DNA from: JBCCJA01 sp039045975
GTDB lineage: Bacteria; Planctomycetota; Planctomycetia; Planctomycetales; Planctomycetaceae
Reading direction: 5' to 3'
Length of the DNA: 64,000 nucleotides
Assembly (NCBI GenBank): GCA_039045975.1
Contig: JBCCJA010000015.1
Location: 4,400 to 68,399, forward strand
Part shown: in pieces, positions 50,180 through 57,896 of the stretch
Numbering within the stretch: position 1 is the stretch's first letter
Layout of the letters: each line of letters starts with the position of its first letter
Made by a program: the position numbers and the translations under genes
The notes under the pieces: model-generated
What the model was told of the DNA's origin: nothing
The model's database searches: none
The model's input: only the letters and a program-made list of their open reading frames with translations

Positions 50180-51646
50180 TCACTCGCCTTCAGGGCCTTG
50201 CGCCCTGTCAAGAATTTCGGTCAGCCTCGCGACGACGTCGGGACGTGACCCGAAGAGGTTCACCGTCTCGCCGAGGTCCTGCCGCAGGTCATAAAGCTGA
50301 CCCGCCGGCATGCCGGGCCGCGGCCGAATCCGATTCGGCTTCGAAAACCCGCCCGAGCCGAGTCCGTCGATCAGTTTCCACCGGCCGTCCCGCACGCCGA
50401 ACAGCGGAGCCGACCCACCGCGGAGGACCAGTTCGGTTCGACGTTCGGTCGTCTGTGAGGACGCACGTTCGCCGAGTAATACGTCGGAAAAGTCGACGCT
50501 GTCGGGGCCCGCCTCCGGCCCAGTCGCGACGCCCCACAGCGACGCGAACGTTGCGAGGAAGTCGGTGAAACAGACGAGCCGGTCCGACGCCGACCCGGCC
50601 GCGATCCGTCCGGGCCAACGCATCAGCAGCGGCATGCGATGGCCGGCCTCCCAGATGTCGCCCTTCATGCCGCGTAGCGGGCCGGCCGAATCGTGCCCCG
50701 TCCGTTCGACGTCCGCGTCGTACCAGACCGGGCCGTTGTCGGACGAGAAGATCACGAGCGTGTCGTCGGCGATCCCCGCCCGGTCGAGCGCGTCGAGCAC
50801 GCGGCCGACCTCGTGGTCGACCGTCATCGCGAAGTCGCCATACCCGCCGACGCCGCTCGCGCCGACGAACTCTTCCGACGGCAGCCACGGCGTGTGGGGC
50901 GCCGTGTACGCGAGATAGAGGAACAACGGCTCGTCGCCGGCGTCGGCCGCGGCGTGGCGTTCGATGACCGCGACGGCCTCGTCGGTGAAGTCGCCGATCA
51001 CGTCTTCGAGACGCACGTCGGGCGCGATCTTGCCGGCGCGGATGAACCGCCCCTGAATCTTCGCGAGCCCCTCTTCGGTGCCGTCCGAACCGCCGACGTC
51101 GCCGGTCGGCGGCAGGACCGCGCGTCGGCCGCGGATGTAGAAGTAGGGCGGGATGTCGGTCGAGGCCCGCATGCCGAAGAAGCTGTCGAAGCCGCGGTCG
51201 ACCGGCCCGCCCGGCAGGGGCCGGTCGTAGCCCCGCTCGCGGAACCCGCAGTGCCACTTGCCGACCATCGCGGTGCGGTACCCGGCGGCGGCGGCGACCG
51301 ACGCGATCGTCTCGCGGCCTTCTGCGATCACCGGCGTGTCGGGCCAGACCGACACGTCGATCCGCCACGGGTACTCGCCGGTCATCAGTCCGTACCGCGA
51401 CATGTGACACAGCGGCCCGGCGGCGTGGGCGTCGGTGAACCGCATCCCGTCGGCCGCGAGCGACTCCAGCCGCGGCAGCACCAGTCGCGAGTCGGGGTTG
51501 AACGGCCGCAGGTCGCCATACCCCATGTCGTCCGCGAGGACGAACACGACGTGGGGCCGCTCGGCCGCGGTCGCGACCGGGATGACCGTGGCAACGGCGA
51601 GCAGGCACAGCACGCGGGTCGCTCGGGTGTGTGTCTCGCGGGTCAT
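50180..51646 (-). CDS. Exported sulfatase-family protein with atypical signature
   Basis: A 488-residue protein; start ATG 51646, chosen because it gives a signal peptide (RVLCLLAVATVIPVATAAE) whereas longer frames read through the upstream DNA. The sulfatase fold is clear: VVFVLADDMGYGDLRP, GKWHCGFRERGYD, LYLAYTAPHTPWLP, VIFSSDNGPVWYD. The catalytic signature reads CHMSR (residues 80-84) instead of the usual C-x-(P/A)-x-R, with Met at the Pro position. Formylglycine installation at this site is therefore uncertain. It may be an unusual sulfatase, or act like phosphonate/phosphodiester hydrolases of the same superfamily. Confidence 0.85.
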   Translation of the reverse strand: MTRETHTRATRVLCLLAVATVIPVATAAERPHVVFVLADDMGYGDLRPFNPDSRLVLPRLESLAADGMRFTDAHAAGPLCHMSRYGLMTGEYPWRIDVSVWPDTPVIAEGRETIASVAAAAGYRTAMVGKWHCGFRERGYDRPLPGGPVDRGFDSFFGMRASTDIPPYFYIRGRRAVLPPTGDVGGSDGTEEGLAKIQGRFIRAGKIAPDVRLEDVIGDFTDEAVAVIERHAAADAGDEPLFLYLAYTAPHTPWLPSEEFVGASGVGGYGDFAMTVDHEVGRVLDALDRAGIADDTLVIFSSDNGPVWYDADVERTGHDSAGPLRGMKGDIWEAGHRMPLLMRWPGRIAAGSASDRLVCFTDFLATFASLWGVATGPEAGPDSVDFSDVLLGERASSQTTERRTELVLRGGSAPLFGVRDGRWKLIDGLGSGGFSKPNRIRPRPGMPAGQLYDLRQDLGETVNLFGSRPDVVARLTEILDRAQGPEGE

Positions 51647-51801
51647 ACGAACGGGCCGTTGGCTCGGATATCGGAGGTGAGGTGCGGCGACCGCCATCGG
51701 CGTCACGCAAGAAGACGATACGGCTGCGACCGGGCGTCCGCCCGTCGACAGGCCACCGTCTCGACCGACGGCGTCTCCCATTCGGCCTGAATGTCGGGCG
51801 G

Positions 51802-52563
51802 TCAGCCGCCGAACAGTCGCCACCGCCGGCCCGGTTTCCGCCCCGTCACGGCGTTGACCCGTTGCGGGTCGAGCACCGGCTCGACGCCCCGGCCGGCCAG
51901 CTTTTCGAGTAATGCGTCGGTCTCGTGCCGCAGCTTGAAGTCCATCTCCTCGCCGTACAGCGGCAGCATCAGCCAGAACGAAATCGTGGGCCCGTCGTCG
52001 CGGGTCAGTTGGGCGAACTCGGTCTCGAACGCGACCGGTGAGATCAGCAGCCAGCCGCAGAGTTTCGTCGACTCGTGAAACGGCTCGGGTGGGTCGCCGT
52101 TCGGCATCGAGTGCCCGAAGCAGAACCACGTCGAGTATTCGTGCGGGAACCGGGCCAGCTTCTTCATCCAGCGGACCGGCCAGTAGTGCCGTTCGTCCTT
52201 CCAGCTCTCTTCGTCGACCGGCCAGTCGGGCGGCAGGAGCAGGACCAGCTCGGCGTGGGCCCACTCGTCGAGACCGTCCGGCACGGTCATCGGCAACTCG
52301 GCCATGCCGGTCGTCACCAGCGTCGTGAAGGGCCGGTCTTCGGACGGCGCGACGCGGTGGATGTCGATGTGGACCGTCGGCGAGACGATCTCGTGAAAGA
52401 CGCTCTCGATCGGCCCTACGTGCCGCTCGACGTGCTCGCTGACGGCGTCGATCAGGCCTTCATCGCCGTGACTGAAGCCCTCGGGCCCGCTCGGCCCGTC
52501 TTCGTAGCGATAGACCGGCTGTCCGGAAGGGGCCCGCTCGGCGTCGTCGTCTTCGGTCGGCAC
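51802..52563 (-). CDS. SUFU-domain (suppressor of fused) protein
   Basis: A 253-residue protein with the bacterial SUFU domain. Markers are TVHIDIHRVAPSEDRPFTTLVTTGMAELPM, AELVLLLPPDWPVD, PVRWMKKLARFPHEYSTWFCFGHSMPNG, and FETEFAQLTRDDGPTISFWLMLPLYGEEMDFKLRHETDALLEKL. In bacteria these proteins are often found as immunity proteins to polymorphic toxins or as orphans of unknown role. I see no toxin adjacent; the neighbours are a desaturase and a sulfatase. The N-terminal 15 residues and C-terminal tail are variable. Confidence 0.85.
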   Translation of the reverse strand: MPTEDDDAERAPSGQPVYRYEDGPSGPEGFSHGDEGLIDAVSEHVERHVGPIESVFHEIVSPTVHIDIHRVAPSEDRPFTTLVTTGMAELPMTVPDGLDEWAHAELVLLLPPDWPVDEESWKDERHYWPVRWMKKLARFPHEYSTWFCFGHSMPNGDPPEPFHESTKLCGWLLISPVAFETEFAQLTRDDGPTISFWLMLPLYGEEMDFKLRHETDALLEKLAGRGVEPVLDPQRVNAVTGRKPGRRWRLFGG

Positions 52564-52627
52564 GGAGGGGCTACCTGTTGGAGGCGTTCGACCGCCAGTC
52601 GAACAAATGCCGACGTGTCCGCAACCC

Positions 52628-53665
52628 CTAACCCGTCACCACCACGTCTTCCTCCGCGACGACCTCCTTCGAGACGTCGGTCACGAAGTCGACGACGGCC
52701 TCGCGTGTCTTGCCGGGCGGGTCGGCGCCGGCGTTCATGCCGACGCCCGGCGTGAACAGGAAGCTCGGCACCATGTGGCGGATCGCGGCCGAGTAGGTGC
52801 GGAAGACCGGGAATTCGGTCTCCGGGTTCCGTTCGATGTAAGACCGCGTCTCGCGGGCCAGTTTGTCGTGGCCCATCTTCGGGTGCCGGTGGTGGGCGCC
52901 GTGCACGAAGATGTCGAAGTTCAGGTACGTGCACAGCCGCGTGTACCAGTTGTCGCCGATCACCGTCCGCGTCCCGAGGATCGGGTCGTAGCTCGACATG
53001 CCGAGGTGCTCGACGAACTTGCGGATGCTCTGGAAGAAGCCCGCGAGGCAGTACGGGATGAACCACGCCCGGAAGTAGCTGCCCCAGTGGTCGGTCAGCG
53101 TGCAGAGCACGAAGACCGAGCCCCAGAAGCCGAGCATCACCAGGTACTCCTTACGGACCTCGGCCTTCGCCTTGTCCCGCAGCGGCGAGTCCTTGTGCCA
53201 GTAGATCCGCCCGTACGTGATCGGCGGGCCGAAGATGCCGACCAGCAGCTCCATCCACGCGAACCCGCGGCGGAACGGTTTCGACATGTTCGGGTCGGAG
53301 TAGGGCCACAGCTCCCAGTCCCGGGGCGTGTTCAGATACGCGTGGTGCCGGATGTGCGACTCGCGGTAGCAGGTATACGGCACGAGCGCGAGCGTACCGA
53401 TCAGCTTCCCGAACCAGATGTCGAACCGCCCGTTCCCGGTCAGCGTCTGGTGGGCACACTCGTGGAAGCAGCTCGTGTAGCAGAAGTAGACGTAGCCGAT
53501 CAGCAGCGTGACCCCCGCCCAGACGAGCGGGTACTCGAGCGGATAGTCGGTCGCCAGCCACGTGATCAGCGGCGCCCCGAGCGGCAGATGCGCCAGCCGC
53601 AGCAGGCTGTGCTTCTCCGCGAACGACTTGACCTCGTCTTCGGTGAAGGCGGTCCGGGTCGACAT
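52628..53665 (-). CDS. Membrane fatty acid desaturase
   Basis: A 345-residue di-iron desaturase that should introduce a double bond into membrane lipid acyl chains. The three His boxes are present: HECAH (68-72), HIRHH (104-108) and HGAHH plus His-261 (255-261). Hydrophobic pairs lie at about 45-65, 85-97, 175-192 and 200-212. No electron-transfer partner is adjacent. The regiospecificity cannot be told. The 180-bp gap upstream has no visible feature except the start region. Confidence 0.9.
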   Translation of the reverse strand: MSTRTAFTEDEVKSFAEKHSLLRLAHLPLGAPLITWLATDYPLEYPLVWAGVTLLIGYVYFCYTSCFHECAHQTLTGNGRFDIWFGKLIGTLALVPYTCYRESHIRHHAYLNTPRDWELWPYSDPNMSKPFRRGFAWMELLVGIFGPPITYGRIYWHKDSPLRDKAKAEVRKEYLVMLGFWGSVFVLCTLTDHWGSYFRAWFIPYCLAGFFQSIRKFVEHLGMSSYDPILGTRTVIGDNWYTRLCTYLNFDIFVHGAHHRHPKMGHDKLARETRSYIERNPETEFPVFRTYSAAIRHMVPSFLFTPGVGMNAGADPPGKTREAVVDFVTDVSKEVVAEEDVVVTG

Positions 53666-53848
53666 GTCACATCACCCGCCGCAGCGGGTCCTCGGGAGAT
53701 CGGTGGAAGCCTCGGTTCGCGTCGGAATGACGGCTCCCTCCGGGCCGACGGGCGTCGCACGACCGGCCCGAAAAGCCGAACACACGACCTCACTATCTTG
53801 CCTCACCGTCATACTTTTCAAGACGTCGGATCGTCGACGTCGGCGACT

Positions 53849-54283
53849 TCACCACGAATCGTTCGCACGCGAACGGACCGACCGGACTTCTTCCCCCGGC
53901 CGTACGACCGGCATGCCCCGAAAGACCCCGACCCCGAGCAGGTGCCGATCAAGCGAAACGACGGCGTCGGCCCGCCCCCGAACGGCCGCGGCGAGGAACA
54001 TCTCGTCCGACCGGTCCTCCGGGACCGCCCCGGCCGCGACGCCGTCTTCCGGGAAAACCGCCTCCGCCCGTCGCAGCCAGCCCTGCACCCGTGCGATTCC
54101 GCCCGGTCGCCTCACCGCCCGCGGGATCACGAACCGGTACTCCTCGAACATCGCCGGGCTGACCAACAGCACGACTTCGCCCGACGCGACCCGGTCCATC
54201 AGCCCCCGTGACGCCGTCCCGTCGCCGTAAGCCGCCGCGACGAACACGCAGGTGTCGACCACGATCCGGTCCGGCTCGTTCAC
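53849..54283 (-). CDS. Orphan PIN-domain protein
   Basis: A 144-residue PIN protein, starting at GTG 54283 with AAGGAG upstream; ATG 54325 would add 14 residues. The acidic residues of a PIN RNase are present: Asp-10 in RIVVDTCVFVAAA, Glu in SPAMFEEYRFV, Asp in VPEDRSDEMFLAAA and ADAVVSLDRHLLGVG. It resembles the toxin component of the putative PIN-family TA group. No antitoxin lies next to it; the gene is divergent from the glycosidase-like gene. It may be an orphan toxin or a housekeeping nuclease. Confidence 0.78.
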   Translation of the reverse strand: MNEPDRIVVDTCVFVAAAYGDGTASRGLMDRVASGEVVLLVSPAMFEEYRFVIPRAVRRPGGIARVQGWLRRAEAVFPEDGVAAGAVPEDRSDEMFLAAAVRGRADAVVSLDRHLLGVGVFRGMPVVRPGEEVRSVRSRANDSW

Positions 54284-54360
54284 CCGCGGACACTCCTTGA
54301 CTTCGATCCGACGACGCATCAGCAATGGCCGAAACGTCCTCCCGTGAAGACCACCGCCCG

Positions 54361-55752
54361 ATGCAACCCGCCCTCCGCCTCGCCTGCTGCTTCTTATTCG
54401 CCGCCCCCGCGGCCGCCGCCGATTGGGTCGTCGATACCGACGCCGAGTGGTCCTCCGCGGCCGGCCGCCTGGAGGGCGTCACGATCGCCGACGGCTTCGC
54501 GACGTCCGTCGCCGGCGAGACGACGTTCGTCAGCACCGTGCAGGCCGTTCCCGCCGGGACGGCGGCCGTCTCGGTCACCTTCACGCAGTCGCCGACGTGG
54601 GACAACTGGCGTGAAATCCCCAACGTCGGCTCGCCGAAGATGCACGACGCGCCTGTTTTCATCCCCGTGGGCTCGGGCGACTACTGGCTGCTCGGCAAGT
54701 ACCGCCCGTCACGTGACGAGCTCAAAGCGATCAAAGCCGCCCACGGCGGAAATCGTCCCGACTACGACCGCGGCTATCACGCCTGGCACAGCACCGACAT
54801 GCAAACGTGGACCCACCACGGCCCGGTCAGCGGGCGCGAAGAGGAGTGGGTCACCACCGCCGAAGTCGTCGACGGCGTCTTCTATATTTTCTACGACTTC
54901 CCGAACGACGAAGACCCGCACCTGATCATCGACGACGACCTCACCGACGGCCGCATGGGCCGGCGGATCGGCATGGTCTTCGCCGACCCGTCGCACGGCT
55001 CGGACTGCGGTGTGATCCGCGACGACGCCGACGGCCGCTTCCACATGATCTACGAGAACTGGGACCCGATTGACGCTCGGAAGAACGCGTGGGATTCCCC
55101 GCTCGCCGGCCACTCGGTCAGTCCCGACGGCGTCACGCCGTTCGAGATTCTCGCCCCCGCCATCGATCACCGCACCAACCCGACCGGCAAGACGGGCGAG
55201 TACGTCCACGGCCAAGGCGTCCATCGCGCCGTCAAGAAGTACGAGATCCACGAGCCCGAACAGAACGCCTACGGCGACTGGGCGATCATCAAGATCGGCA
55301 CGCTCTATTACCTGTTCTGCGACTACGAGCCGGCCGGCGGAGAGATCCGCGTCGGCCGCTTCGTCGGCGAAAGCATCGACGGCCCGTTCACATTCGACGG
55401 CGAACTGGGCGAAGGTCACCCCGACCCCGCGATCGGTTTCGCCGAGGGACAGTTCTATCTCATCCGCCAGCGGGCCGAGACAGACTTCGTGAGCCCCGGC
55501 CCGTGGGTCGGCCGCGTCGAGGCGCGGGCCGGAGTCGATCTCGACGGCGACGGTAAGATCGACGAGTGGACCGCGTGGCAAGAGGTCCGCGAGACCTACG
55601 CCCAAAAGCAGGGCTACGTGAAGGTGATCGAAGCCGCCCCGGCCCGCCTCGACCTGTCGGCGTTGCCGGCCGGCAAAGGCATCGCCTTCGCCTACCGCAC
55701 CGCCGCCGACACGCCCGTCGCGATGGACCGTATCGAAGTCGTCTTCGATTAA
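54361..55752 (+). CDS. Secreted five-bladed-propeller glycosidase-like protein
   Basis: A 463-residue protein. ATG 54361 gives the signal MQPALRLACCFLFAAPAAAAD; an ATG at 54325 would add 12 residues. A beta-sandwich-like N-terminal part (to about residue 75) is followed by a propeller with Asp/Trp motifs: MHDAPVFIPVGSGDYWLLGKYRP, GYHAWHSTDMQTWTHHGPV, FYIFYDFPNDEDPHL, HMIYENWDPIDARKNAWDSPL, YYLFCDYEPAGGEIRVGRFVG, GHPDPAIGFAEGQFYLIRQ. The layout resembles GH43/GH117-type glycosidases. The acidic catalytic residues are not assigned. It is probably for polysaccharide breakdown, in keeping with the nearby sulfatases. Confidence 0.75.
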   Translation: MQPALRLACCFLFAAPAAAADWVVDTDAEWSSAAGRLEGVTIADGFATSVAGETTFVSTVQAVPAGTAAVSVTFTQSPTWDNWREIPNVGSPKMHDAPVFIPVGSGDYWLLGKYRPSRDELKAIKAAHGGNRPDYDRGYHAWHSTDMQTWTHHGPVSGREEEWVTTAEVVDGVFYIFYDFPNDEDPHLIIDDDLTDGRMGRRIGMVFADPSHGSDCGVIRDDADGRFHMIYENWDPIDARKNAWDSPLAGHSVSPDGVTPFEILAPAIDHRTNPTGKTGEYVHGQGVHRAVKKYEIHEPEQNAYGDWAIIKIGTLYYLFCDYEPAGGEIRVGRFVGESIDGPFTFDGELGEGHPDPAIGFAEGQFYLIRQRAETDFVSPGPWVGRVEARAGVDLDGDGKIDEWTAWQEVRETYAQKQGYVKVIEAAPARLDLSALPAGKGIAFAYRTAADTPVAMDRIEVVFD

Positions 55753-55800
55753 TCCGCCGCGGCGAGCCTGCTCGTGCAGTCACGAGCCGCCGCGGAACGC

Positions 55801-57390
55801 TCACTCCCGATCGGCCGCGTCCGTTTTCTTAGACAGCCGCTCCGCCACCTCCTTCGCCGGCCACGGGAGGACGCCGGCCTCCTCGGCCCACGCGTCGTAG
55901 GCCGCCGCCAGTTCCTCGACCCGCCGCGGATGGCGCGACGCCAGGTCCTCCGTCTCGCAGCGGTCCGAAGAGAGGTCGTACAGCTCCCACCGGCCGCGGT
56001 GTCCCGCGACGAGTTTCCAGTCGCCGTCGAGGACCGCCCGACAGCCCTGGTGCTCCCAGAACAACCGCCCGCCCAGATTCGGCCGCGTAATCGGCCCGCC
56101 GTCGAACGCCGGCCGCAGGCTCCGCCCGTCGAACTCGTCGGCCGTGTCCGACAGCCCGGCGGCGTCGACGACGGTCGGTACGAGGTCGACGATGTGGGCC
56201 GGCTCGCGACAGAACCCGCCCCCGCTGATGCCGCCCGCCGGCCAGTGCGCGATCAGCGGCGACGCGACGCCCCCCTCGTGCGTGAACGCCTTGAACTTAC
56301 GGAACGGCGTGTTCGACGCGTTCGCCCACATCGCCCGGAACGACGTGTAGCTCTCCGGCGACCCGATCGCCGCCCCCGGCGTGCCGAGCTTCCAGCCGTC
56401 CGCCGACTCGGGCGACGCGCCGTTGTCACTCAGAAACAGAAGCAGCGTGTTCTCGAACCGCCCGAGTTCCTTCAGCCTCGTCACCAGCCGACCGACGTTG
56501 CGGTCGAGGACGTCGACCATCGCCGCGTGCGTCGCCATCCGACGCGTCATCTCGGCACGCTTCGCCGGGGCCAATCCGTCCCAAGCTTGGCCCGGCCGGT
56601 GACGCGGGCTCAGCCGCCACGCCTCGGTCGCGAGGCCGATCTCCTGTTGCTTCGCGAACCGCCGCGCCCGCGTCGCCGGCCAGCCGTCGGCGTAGCGGTC
56701 GAGATATTTCTCGATCACCTCTTCCGGTGCCTGCAGCGGCCAGTGCGGCGCGATGTGGGCCAGGTACAGAAAGAACGGCTCGTCGTCGTCGACCGCTTCC
56801 TCGACGAAACCGATCGCGCGGTCGGTGAACAGGTCGGTCACGTACCAGTCGTCCGGTAGCGTCGCCGGCTCGAGCCCGTCGACGATCGTCTGCTTCCGCC
56901 GCCTCATTGATTCGGGATAGTAAAAACCGCCCCCGTTCGTCGGGCCGAAGAAGCGATCGAAGCCGCGGTCGGTCGGCCAGTGCGGCCGCCGGCCGCCGAC
57001 GTGCCACTTCCCGACCGCGATCGTCCGGTAGCCCGCCGGCCCCAGCCGTTCGGCCACCGTCGGCACGTCGGTCCGCAGAAAGCCGCGGTAGCCCGGCACG
57101 CCGTAGTCGCCCGACATGTGCCCGATCCCGACACGGTGCGGATACATGCCGGTCAAAATCGACGCCCGCGACGGACAACAGCGTCCCGTGTTCGCGAACC
57201 GGGTGAACCGCAGCCCTTCGGCCGCGAGCGCGTCGAGGTGCGGCGTGTCGATCTCGCCGCCGAAGCAGCCGAGGTCCGAATACCCCATGTCGTCGGCGAA
57301 GACGATCACGACGTCGGGCCGCGGCGACGCGAAGCCGGTCGCAGCGAGCAAAAATAACGCCGACAGCACGCCCCCCGTCGCCCGTAACAT
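55801..57390 (-). CDS. Exported sulfatase (formylglycine type)
   Basis: A 529-residue arylsulfatase. Signal peptide SALFLLAATGFASP, metal motif FADDMGYSDLG (Asp-33/34), and signature CCPSR (residues 71-75) with Cys-71 as the expected formylglycine. Further motifs are GKWHVGGRRPHWPTDRGFDRFFGPTNGGGFYYPE, LYLAHIAPHWPLQAP, LLFLSDNGASPE and HEGGVASPLIAHWP. It is convergent with the glycosidase-like gene at 54361, and the pair may act on the same sulfated polysaccharide. Confidence 0.93.
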   Translation of the reverse strand: MLRATGGVLSALFLLAATGFASPRPDVVIVFADDMGYSDLGCFGGEIDTPHLDALAAEGLRFTRFANTGRCCPSRASILTGMYPHRVGIGHMSGDYGVPGYRGFLRTDVPTVAERLGPAGYRTIAVGKWHVGGRRPHWPTDRGFDRFFGPTNGGGFYYPESMRRRKQTIVDGLEPATLPDDWYVTDLFTDRAIGFVEEAVDDDEPFFLYLAHIAPHWPLQAPEEVIEKYLDRYADGWPATRARRFAKQQEIGLATEAWRLSPRHRPGQAWDGLAPAKRAEMTRRMATHAAMVDVLDRNVGRLVTRLKELGRFENTLLLFLSDNGASPESADGWKLGTPGAAIGSPESYTSFRAMWANASNTPFRKFKAFTHEGGVASPLIAHWPAGGISGGGFCREPAHIVDLVPTVVDAAGLSDTADEFDGRSLRPAFDGGPITRPNLGGRLFWEHQGCRAVLDGDWKLVAGHRGRWELYDLSSDRCETEDLASRHPRRVEELAAAYDAWAEEAGVLPWPAKEVAERLSKKTDAADRE

Positions 57391-57447
57391 CCCGAAACCT
57401 CGCGTGTGCTAAGAAACCGTCCCGGACGCTCACATCCGACAACACCG

Positions 57448-57813
57448 ATGTCAACGCGTCGCCCGCTGACCGCCGCCTTCCGCGACGCCGCCCGCGGCGT
57501 TCTCCGGCTCGTCGCCGCTGAGCGGAACGCGAAGGTGCACCTCGCCGCGACGGCCGCCGTCGTCGCTGCCGCGGCGTGGACCCGATTCGACGCCCTCCGC
57601 TGGGCGGTCTTGGCCCTCGCGATCGGCCTGGTGTGGGCGGCCGAGGCGGCCAACACCGCCCTCGAACGGCTGGCCGACGCCGCGTGTCCGGAGCACAGCG
57701 GCCTCGTCCGGGACGCGAAAGACATCGTCGCCGGCGGCGTCCTGCTCGCGAGCGTCGCCGCCGCCGCGACCGGCGCCGCCCTGTTCCTGCCGCTATGGTG
57801 TCGACACCTTTAG
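57448..57813 (+). CDS. dgkA: Diacylglycerol/undecaprenol kinase
   Basis: A small membrane kinase of the DgkA family that phosphorylates diacylglycerol or undecaprenol. Starting at ATG 57448 it is 121 residues, the family size. Three membrane segments are visible. The conserved motifs are ERNAKVHLAATAAVV, AEAANTALERLADAA and DAKDIVAGGVLLAS, including the EAxNTAxE Glu and Asn residues. Which lipid is used is unknown. The stop codon lies inside the left arm of a 27-bp perfect hairpin. Confidence 0.92.
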   Translation: MSTRRPLTAAFRDAARGVLRLVAAERNAKVHLAATAAVVAAAAWTRFDALRWAVLALAIGLVWAAEAANTALERLADAACPEHSGLVRDAKDIVAGGVLLASVAAAATGAALFLPLWCRHL

Positions 57814-57865
57814 CCGCGACCGCCAGGGAGCGCGAAGCCGCGCTCCCTGGCGGTCGCGGCTAAAG
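57808..57865. terminator. Perfect 27-bp-stem hairpin including the dgkA stop
   Basis: The arm 57808-57834 (beginning CTTTAGCCGCGACC) is followed by a four-base loop and its exact complement at 57839-57865. The dgkA stop TAG (57811-57813) is within the left arm and nadE starts 31 bp after the element. No T-run follows, so it may terminate only partially, act on the mRNA end, or be a REP-like unit. Confidence 0.7.
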
Positions 57866-57896
57866 AACCGCTTCGCCACCGCGACACGTTTTCATC

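Noticed and set aside
50180..52264. Sulfatase with a 206-residue N-terminal extension
   Set aside because: The added part reads across the divergent spacer and part of the SUFU gene and is noise; the signal peptide begins at 51646.
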